Shown one piece after another: positions 58,424 to 64,000 of a stretch of 64,000 nucleotides of DNA. A program made the translations under genes and the position numbers. The DNA comes from Coriobacteriaceae bacterium (GTDB lineage Bacteria > Actinomycetota > Coriobacteriia > Coriobacteriales > Coriobacteriaceae). Numbering within the stretch: position 1 is the first letter of the stretch; each line of letters opens with the position of its first letter. The stretch spans positions 124,001 through 188,000 of the forward strand of contig CADFMD010000002.1 in the NCBI GenBank assembly GCA_902835305.1, written 5' to 3'. The notes under the pieces are model-generated. The model made no database searches and was not told the DNA's origin. It saw only the letters and a program-made list of their open reading frames with translations.

Positions 58424-60523
58424 TTAGGCGTTCTTGCTCATGACCTCGTCCACGATGGACTTGGGCGCGGGCTCATAAGAGTCGAACTGCATCGTGTAGG
58501 ATGCACGGCCCTGGGTCTGGGAGCGAAGGTCGGTAGCGTAACCGAACATCTCGCCCAGCGGCACCTTGGCACGGATGAGCTTGCTGTTCTTGCGATCCTC
58601 CATGCCCTCGATCTTGCCGCGGCGACCGGAGAGGTTGCCCATAACGTCGCCCATGTACTGCTCGGGGGTCTCGACCTCGACAGCCATGATCGGCTCGAGC
58701 AGCTGCGGATCGGACTTCTTGAGGGCGTCCTTGATAGCCATGGAACCGGCGATCTTGAAGGCGGCCTCGGAGGAGTCGACCTCGTGGTAAGAACCGTCGA
58801 ACAGGGTGACCTTAACGTCGAGGACCGGGAAGCCGGCGATAACACCGGTGTTCAGGGCCTCCTGGATGCCCTTGTCGATGGACGGGATGTACTCCTTGGG
58901 CACGACGCCGCCGACGATAGCGTTGACGAACTCGTAGCCGAAGCCCTCCTCCATCTTCTCGAGCTTGATGACGGCGTGGCCGTACTGACCGCGACCGCCG
59001 GACTGACGGACGAACTTGCCCTCAGCCTTCTCGACGTCGTGACCAGCGGTCTCGCGGTAGGCAACCTGGGGCTTACCGACGTTAGCGTCAACCTTGAACT
59101 CGCGGAGCAGACGGTCGACGATGATCTCGAGGTGCAGCTCGCCCATGCCGGCGATGATGGTCTGGCCGGTCTCGTGGTTGGTGGACACCTGGAAGGTCGG
59201 GTCCTCCTCGGCGAGCTTGGTCAGAGCCAGGGACATCTTGTCCTGCTCGGCCTTGGTCTTGGGCTCGATGGCAACGTCAATAACGGGCTTAGCGAACTCG
59301 ATCTTCTCGAGGACGATCTCCTTGCCCTCGGCGCACAGGGTGTCACCGGTGGTGGAGTTCTTGAAGCCGACGCAAGCGACGATATCGCCGGCGGCAGCGT
59401 CGTCACGGTCGATACGCTCGGCGGCGTTCATCTCGAGGATGCGGCCGAGGCGCTCGCGCTGACCGTTGGAAGCGTTGACAACGTAGGAGCCGGACTCGGC
59501 GCGGCCGGAGTAAACGCGGACGTAGGTGAGCTTACCGACGAACGGGTCGGTCATGATCTTGAAGACCAGGCCGGAGAAGGGCTCGTCGAAGGAAGGATGA
59601 CGCTGAATCTCCTCGCCGGTGTCCGGATCGGTACCGGTGACGGCCTCGACGTCAAGCGGGCTGGGCAGGTAGTCGACGACAGCGTCGAGCAGCTCCTGAA
59701 CGCCCTTGTTCTTGTAGGCGGAACCCACGAAGACGAGGTTGAGCTCGTTGGCCAGAACGCCCTTGCGCAGAGCAGCCTTGAGCTCCTCGACGGTGAAGTC
59801 CTCCTCCATGAGGATCTTCTCCATGAGCTCGTCGTCAAAGCTGGCAGCAGCGTCGAGGAGCTCCTCGCGCTTGGTGGCAGCGATGTCGGCAAACTCAGCC
59901 GGGATCTCGTCCATCGGCTCAGGGTAGGTCATGCCCTTCTCGTCGGCCTTGAAGTCCCATGCAGTCATGGTGACCAGGTCGATGACGCCCCAGAAGTTGT
60001 CCTCGGCGCCCATCGGGACCTGAGCGGCCACGGCGTTAGCGTCGAGACGATCCTTCATGGTCTCGATAGCGTTGAAGAAGTCAGCGCCCACGCGGTCATA
60101 CTTGTTGATGAAGGCGATGCGGGGGACGTTGAAGGTGGAAGCCTGACGCCAAACGGTCTCAGACTGGGGCTGAACGCCGGCAACAGCGTCGAAGACGGCA
60201 ACAGCGCCATCGAGGACGCGCAGGCAGCGCTCGACCTCGGCGGTGAAGTCAACGTGGCCCGGGGTGTCGATGATCTGGATGCGGTAGTCCTTACCGTCCT
60301 TGTTCCAGAAGCACGTGGTAGCAGCGGAGGTAATGGTTACGCCGCGCTCCTGCTCCTGAACCATCCAGTCCATGGTGGCAGCGCCCTCATGGACCTCACC
60401 GATCTTGTGGGTCTTACCGGTGTAGTAAAGAATACGCTCGGTCGTGGTGGTCTTACCAGCATCGATGTGAGCCATGATGCCGATGTTACGGGTATCGGAA
60501 AGCTTGTACTTAGGCTTAGCCAT
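58424..60523 (-). CDS. fusA: Elongation factor G
   Basis: 699 residues. G1 AHIDAGKTTTTERIL, G3 DTPGHVDF, G4 NKYDRVG and the domain IV region GGRGQYGHAVIKLEKMEEG. Translocation GTPase. No tuf gene follows, unlike the usual str operon; rpsJ is next after 60 bp. GAAGGAACTA-type ribosome site upstream. Confidence 0.98.
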   Translation of the reverse strand: MAKPKYKLSDTRNIGIMAHIDAGKTTTTERILYYTGKTHKIGEVHEGAATMDWMVQEQERGVTITSAATTCFWNKDGKDYRIQIIDTPGHVDFTAEVERCLRVLDGAVAVFDAVAGVQPQSETVWRQASTFNVPRIAFINKYDRVGADFFNAIETMKDRLDANAVAAQVPMGAEDNFWGVIDLVTMTAWDFKADEKGMTYPEPMDEIPAEFADIAATKREELLDAAASFDDELMEKILMEEDFTVEELKAALRKGVLANELNLVFVGSAYKNKGVQELLDAVVDYLPSPLDVEAVTGTDPDTGEEIQRHPSFDEPFSGLVFKIMTDPFVGKLTYVRVYSGRAESGSYVVNASNGQRERLGRILEMNAAERIDRDDAAAGDIVACVGFKNSTTGDTLCAEGKEIVLEKIEFAKPVIDVAIEPKTKAEQDKMSLALTKLAEEDPTFQVSTNHETGQTIIAGMGELHLEIIVDRLLREFKVDANVGKPQVAYRETAGHDVEKAEGKFVRQSGGRGQYGHAVIKLEKMEEGFGYEFVNAIVGGVVPKEYIPSIDKGIQEALNTGVIAGFPVLDVKVTLFDGSYHEVDSSEAAFKIAGSMAIKDALKKSDPQLLEPIMAVEVETPEQYMGDVMGNLSGRRGKIEGMEDRKNSKLIRAKVPLGEMFGYATDLRSQTQGRASYTMQFDSYEPAPKSIVDEVMSKNA

Positions 60524-60542
60524 GTTAGTTCCTTACCTTAAC

Positions 60543-61016
60543 TTACCAACGATAGTGAGAGAACGCGCGGTTGGCCTCGGCCATCTTGAAGACGTCCTCA
60601 CGCTTCTTGACGGAAGCGCCCAGGCCGTTGGAGGCGTCGAGGATCTCGTTGGCGAGACGCTCGGCCATGGTCTTCTCCTTGCGAGCGCGGGAGAAGTTGA
60701 CGATCCAGCGGATACCCAGAGCGGTGGAACGACGGGAGTTGACCTCCATCGGGACCTGATAGGTAGCGCCGCCGACACGCTTGGGCTTAACCTCGAGCGT
60801 GGGCTTGACGTTGTCCATAGCCTTCTTGAAGGTAGCGAGAGCGTCGCCACCCTCGGACTTCTCGGCAACGATCTCGAAAGCGGTGTAAACGATGCGCTCA
60901 GCGGTGGCCTTCTTGCCGTCAAGAAGGACCTTGTTGATGAGCTGAGTCACCAGGCGGTTGTTGTAAACGGCGTCAGGCTGAACCTCACGACGATTAGCTG
61001 CTGCACGACGCGGCAT
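60543..61016 (-). CDS. rpsG: 30S ribosomal protein S7
   Basis: 157 residues, starting MPRRAAANRREVQPDAVYNN, with KKATAERIVYTAFEIV and RRSTALGIRWIVNFSRARKE. Primary binder of the 3' 16S domain and repressor of the str operon in E. coli. 74 bp after rpsL, 19 bp before fusA. Confidence 0.97.
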   Translation of the reverse strand: MPRRAAANRREVQPDAVYNNRLVTQLINKVLLDGKKATAERIVYTAFEIVAEKSEGGDALATFKKAMDNVKPTLEVKPKRVGGATYQVPMEVNSRRSTALGIRWIVNFSRARKEKTMAERLANEILDASNGLGASVKKREDVFKMAEANRAFSHYRW

Positions 61017-61090
61017 GTGAAATCTCCTTAAGTGTCTACCGTGCGGCGCTCAAGACGGCACACGGCGAAAGTATCAAAACGTTATCTGGC

Positions 61091-61468
61091 TTATTTGGCC
61101 TTGGGGCGCTTAGCACCGTACTTGGAACGGGCCTGCATACGGTTCTGGACCGGAGCAGCGTCGTAGGCGCCACGGATGACGTGATAACGGACACCAGGGA
61201 GGTCACGGACACGACCGCCGCGGACGAGCACGATGGAGTGCTCCTGCAGGTTGTGGCCCTCACCCGGGATGTAAGCAGTAACTTCGATGCCGTTGACAAG
61301 GCGAACACGGGCAACCTTACGAAGAGCCGAGTTCGGCTTCTTGGGGCTCGTGGTGAAGACGCGGGTGCACACGCCGCGCTTCTGGGAGTTGTGCTGCAGA
61401 GCAGCGTTCTTGGACTTCTTGGGCACGGAACGACGGCCCTGGCGAACCAGCTGGTTAATAGTAGGCAA
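61091..61468 (-). CDS. rpsL: 30S ribosomal protein S12
   Basis: 125 residues, decoding-centre protein. KKPNSALRKVARV carries the wild-type Lys at the streptomycin position 43. The second loop reads RGGRVRDLPGVRYH, so position 88, Lys in most bacteria, is Arg. First gene of the str block with a good promoter upstream. Confidence 0.97.
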   Translation of the reverse strand: MPTINQLVRQGRRSVPKKSKNAALQHNSQKRGVCTRVFTTSPKKPNSALRKVARVRLVNGIEVTAYIPGEGHNLQEHSIVLVRGGRVRDLPGVRYHVIRGAYDAAPVQNRMQARSKYGAKRPKAK

Positions 61469-61561
61469 AGCGTACTCCTTCTCGAATGATTCCAGCTTTC
61501 TGTAAAGTGCAACGGCTTGAATCGAGGGGTCAGCATCCCCCTACGAAACACGCAGTTCGAT

Positions 61562-61590
61562 AGGATACGTGGCGTTAGCTGTGCCGTCAA
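61562..61590 (-). promoter_or_regulatory. Promoter of the rpsL-rpsG-fusA-rpsJ operon
   Basis: Minus strand TTGACG (61590-61585), exactly 17 bp, TATCCT (61567-61562), about 95 bp upstream of rpsL. The best promoter match in the window. Confidence 0.6.
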
Positions 61591-61689
61591 CAGACCACGC
61601 CGCCGGGCGTATCCCAAAATTGGCACATTTCCGCAAAGCCTACACAAAAGGAATCCCCGCCTGTGCGCAAGTGCCCATTCCAGCCGTCC

Positions 61690-61733
61690 ATGTAACGCAA
61701 AAATGGCCGCTTCCTCTAGCAGGAAGCGGCCTA
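61690..61733 (-). terminator. Terminator after the anti-sigma gene
   Basis: Minus strand GGCCGCTTCCT-loop-AGGAAGCGGCC followed by ATTTTTG: a perfect 11-bp stem with T5. It separates the sigma/anti-sigma pair from the str promoter. Confidence 0.8.
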
Positions 61734-61737
61734 GACC

Positions 61738-62814
61738 TTACGAATAGACGATGGTAAAGGGTACTTCTGTTTCGGTCTCTCCTGTTGATGTGCACCTCGT
61801 TCCCTCAAGGGTTACCGATACAACCTGATCGACATTGATGAGCCTTGTCGGAACCCAGATGTTCTCTCCGCTATTGCGCGCCATCGAAACATAGAAATTG
61901 TACGCCCCTGCGTCGTCATCTTCGATAATCTGCTCCGATCCATCCTTGTAGCTGACGGTCAGTTTATGATCAACTGCTTCATAGCCCAGATCATCGATGT
62001 GCGTCTGGATGGAAAACGGGCTGATCTCGAGAGGCGAGTCGTCGGAGCGGAGCTCCTTTGTATCGACGTGCGCTCCGACGTTAAACTCTGGCGTCGATAC
62101 CTCGATCACCTTCGCATCCTCACCTTTGCCCTCCGTCCAACTGATATTCCAGGTGACCGCATGTCGTAAATCTCGATCGCGATTCCAAGATGCAAAGTAC
62201 ATCGTGCCGTTAATGACCGTGTCGCTTGATGTGTCTTTATCAATGGTGCAGCGTGTATCAGCCCATTCCTCGCCGAAGTTCATGCTGGGTGTACTGACGC
62301 CCCCTTCTTCTTCACCATAGAGAACAAGTTCGCCAAGCTCTGCCGCCGGCTTGTAGTAGTTAACGCCATTCGGATTGGACAATGTAAACGTCACAGCACC
62401 GCAACCGTTCTCGTCGATTGCCATCTCATGAATGTCGAGCGTATAGCCGTTGCCCTCGACGGACAGATTGACCTTCTGGACTGCACCCTCCAGGCTTTGG
62501 GGCGCGATACCATCACCAAACTCTCTGGTGTAGGTATATTTCGTCCCCGACGAGCCGCCATTTGTCCAGGTAACGGACTCTCCGTTGCCATGGTTTCCCC
62601 AGGCAGAGGCAAAATAACTGGAATTGACAACAGCGTAGGCGACCCCTCCGGTCGCCAGCACTCCGGCAAGACATCCGATTACGGCAACATACAGAGGCTT
62701 CGCGTGACCCTTTCGGCGAAGCGGCTCGCCAGCAGCGGCATAAAGAACACGGTCAGCAAGATCGCTATCGGCCTGGACGGACTCGAAGGCCTGCTTGATC
62801 TGGTTGGATTTCAC
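61738..62814 (-). CDS. Membrane-anchored putative anti-sigma factor (DUF4179-like)
   Basis: 358 residues. A short cytosolic part (1-~40), one transmembrane helix (LYVAVIGCLAGVLATGGVAY, about 41-60) and a large extracytoplasmic domain rich in beta-strand pattern and Asp/Glu. Its GTG start (AGGAGG six bases upstream) lies 50 bp inside the sigma gene, the usual coupled layout of ECF sigma/anti-sigma pairs. The outer domain resembles the immunoglobulin-like part of DUF4179 proteins. Signal unknown. Confidence 0.75.
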   Translation of the reverse strand: MKSNQIKQAFESVQADSDLADRVLYAAAGEPLRRKGHAKPLYVAVIGCLAGVLATGGVAYAVVNSSYFASAWGNHGNGESVTWTNGGSSGTKYTYTREFGDGIAPQSLEGAVQKVNLSVEGNGYTLDIHEMAIDENGCGAVTFTLSNPNGVNYYKPAAELGELVLYGEEEGGVSTPSMNFGEEWADTRCTIDKDTSSDTVINGTMYFASWNRDRDLRHAVTWNISWTEGKGEDAKVIEVSTPEFNVGAHVDTKELRSDDSPLEISPFSIQTHIDDLGYEAVDHKLTVSYKDGSEQIIEDDDAGAYNFYVSMARNSGENIWVPTRLINVDQVVSVTLEGTRCTSTGETETEVPFTIVYS

Positions 62815-63283
62815 GGTCGCCCTCCTCTAGGATGAACTTGAGCTTCGATCTGCCGCGAGCTAAACGCGTTCGAACGGTCGCGGCTGGCACATGCAGTAAC
62901 TCGGCAATCTCTGAAGTCGAGAAGCCCAGATAGTAATAGAGCACGATAGGAATACGGAATCGCTCCGGAAGTCGCATAACGTCTGACAGGACCGCCTTGG
63001 TCTCCTCCTGCGCCGTCGAAAGCGAATCGGCCAGATTCTCAATATCCTCCACGCGCCTCCATGGCTTTCGAAAGAGAGATTTGCATTCATTGATCGTGAC
63101 CCGGATAAGCCATCGACGAAGATGCTCCCAGCTTTCAAATTGCGCATCGCCTTTGAGTAACTTCAGAAAGACGTCTTGGGCAATATCGTCGGCATCGGCA
63201 CGATCGCGCAGGTACGTCAATGCGATTCGAAACACGACATCCCGGTGATCTTCGACCGCCTGTCTAAAAGCTTGTTCTTCCAT
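62765..63283 (-). CDS. ECF-family RNA polymerase sigma factor
   Basis: 172 residues. Region 2: VVFRIALTYLRDRADADDIA and QDVFLKLLK; region 4: YYYLGFSTSEIAELLHVPAA followed by TVRTRLARGRSKLK. It directs polymerase to stress- or envelope-type promoters. ATG 63283 has GGGAGG five bases upstream. Overlaps the anti-sigma gene by 50 bp. Confidence 0.92.
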   Translation of the reverse strand: MEEQAFRQAVEDHRDVVFRIALTYLRDRADADDIAQDVFLKLLKGDAQFESWEHLRRWLIRVTINECKSLFRKPWRRVEDIENLADSLSTAQEETKAVLSDVMRLPERFRIPIVLYYYLGFSTSEIAELLHVPAATVRTRLARGRSKLKFILEEGDREIQPDQAGLRVRPGR

Positions 63284-63449
63284 AATCACCTCCCGGTGAC
63301 GTTAATGGTTCTCGATGAGGCCCTCACCATGGATACGCTTTGACCGAACAGAATGTTTCAAATTCAAGCAGGAAAAACCTACCAAAATTAATCCGTCCCA
63401 TTTTGGCAAGGGATCAACGGAACGCAACAGGTTGAGCATACGCAAGCGA

Positions 63450-63549
63450 GCGGCCCCCAGAGCGTACAAGGTGGCATGAAAAAGGCAGGGCATTGACCTT
63501 TTGGTCATGCCCTGCCTTTTGAATGACAGATTGTAGCTCTGGGGGCCGC
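63450..63549 (-). terminator. Nested terminator after the right-edge gene
   Basis: Inner stem AAAGGCAGGGCAT.../ATGCCCTGCCTTT (63480-63520) with T5 on the minus strand, inside an outer 14-bp perfect dyad (63450-63463 and 63536-63549) that extends to TACAA/TTGTA. No gene is supported in 63284-63593. Confidence 0.8.
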
Positions 63550-63593
63550 GCAGCGACGGAGATTGCCGCCGTTCGTTAGAACGGCGGAACTAA

Positions 63594-64000
63594 TTACTCC
63601 TCGTCGTTGTCCTTGGCCTCTTCGGCGTCGTCGGTGTCCACGAGCTGGTTGAGCAGCTCGTCGAGAGAAGCCATGTCCTCGTTGATGGCACCGTTGGCGG
63701 GAGCCTTCTTGTCGTCGATCGGGGCGCCCAGGAGCTCCTCGTCGGCGTCGGCGTGATGCGTCGGCGTGGCGGAGGTGCCCAGCAGGATGTCGTCCGGACC
63801 GTCGGGGCTAAAGACCATCTGCAGCAGCTGCGAGAGGTCTTCCTCGTCGGCAACGTCGTCGTTGTTCTCGAGGATGTAGAGCAGGTCGTGGGCCTCCAGA
63901 CCGTCACGGAGCTCCTCGATCGCCTTGGCACCGATGCCATCGATGCGCAGCAGATCCTCCTCGGACTTGCCGACCAAGTCGCCGACCGTCTCGATGCCGA
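63594..64000 (-). CDS. C-terminal end of a large protein with alpha-CTD-like helix-hairpin-helix (possibly RNA polymerase beta')
   Basis: The frame is open to the window edge. It reads GIETVGDLVGKSEEDLLRID, then GIGAKAIEELRDGLEAHDL, close to the helix-hairpin-helix of the RNA polymerase alpha C-terminal domain and of NusA acidic repeats, followed by an acidic disordered tail ending EEAKDNDEE. rpoB-rpoC usually precede rpsL, so this may be a C-terminal addition to RpoC; that is inference from position. The internal ATG-like start at 63977 should not be taken as real. Confidence 0.5.
   Translation of the reverse strand, partial: GIETVGDLVGKSEEDLLRIDGIGAKAIEELRDGLEAHDLLYILENNDDVADEEDLSQLLQMVFSPDGPDDILLGTSATPTHHADADEELLGAPIDDKKAPANGAINEDMASLDELLNQLVDTDDAEEAKDNDEE

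Noticed and set aside
58154..60541. A ~795-codon plus-strand frame over fusA
   Set aside because: Mirror of EF-G codon usage; Leu/Asp/Gly-rich and without motifs.
63302..63508. Small minus-strand frame of 68 codons
   Set aside because: It runs through the terminator structure and lacks a ribosome site.

Overview
The window looks like a chromosome segment of a gut anaerobe of the class Coriobacteriia (Actinomycetota), most probably Collinsella or a close relative. This rests on the high-GC codon use, the character of the ribosomal and fatty-acid genes, FabK as the only visible enoyl-ACP reductase, and a large selenium/molybdenum purine-catabolism cluster. The genus is an inference; no 16S gene is present.

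From right to left, the direction in which most genes are read, the minus strand carries: (1) the C-terminal end of a large protein with an alpha-CTD-like helix-hairpin-helix, then an ECF sigma/anti-sigma pair; (2) a str block, rpsL-rpsG-fusA-rpsJ (61468-58055), closed by a strong terminator; (3) a divergent birA and a complete type II fatty-acid synthesis operon, fabH-acpP-fabK-fabD-fabG-fabF-accB-fabZ-accC-accDA (56987-47810), followed by an orphan PTS EIIC, a cation-efflux protein and a histidine phosphatase; (4) an S10/early-spc block, rplC-rplD-rplW-rplB-rpsS-rplV-rpsC-rplP-rpmC-rpsQ-rplN-rplX (44136-38348), closed by a terminator; (5) about 33 kb of accessory genes; (6) the rest of spc, rplE-rpsN-rpsH-rplF-rplR-rpsE-rpmD-rplO-secY-adk-map (5502-1), with its own candidate promoter. 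The normally continuous str-S10-spc supercluster is therefore cut at rpsJ|rplC and at rplX|rplE.

The 33-kb insertion is dominated by an anaerobic purine (xanthine/urate) degradation system. One operon encodes an NCS2 permease, SsnA, YgfK, a polyferredoxin and a fused FeS-molybdenum hydroxylase (30539-21164). A second encodes YgeX, YgeY and YgeW (14811-10733). MocA, a hydantoinase (HyuA), YqeC, YqeB and an XdhC-family protein (10582-5824) supply cofactor maturation and ring opening. Two paralogous YheO-type PAS/HTH regulators sit divergently in front of the two catabolic operons. A RidA imine deaminase lies close by and would protect against the aminoacrylate released by YgeX. The same block holds a U32/RlhA-like protein, an RluA-type pseudouridine synthase, a DeoR regulator with a Gfo/Idh/MocA oxidoreductase, a DEDDh exonuclease, an AbiEi-like protein and two unrecognised proteins.

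The intergenic DNA is rich in ordered palindromes that the genes do not explain. There are two tandem arrays of a 46-bp dyad at an exact ~62-bp period on either side of the AbiEi-like gene, three 57-bp dyads at ~80-bp period between rluA-like and deoR, a 35-bp perfect inverted repeat with a nested hairpin before rplC, and several smaller dyads built around GGGAC. The most notable regulatory signal is a pair of identical AACAAA-N3-TTTGTT operators, 51 bp apart, in the ygeX/regulator divergent region.
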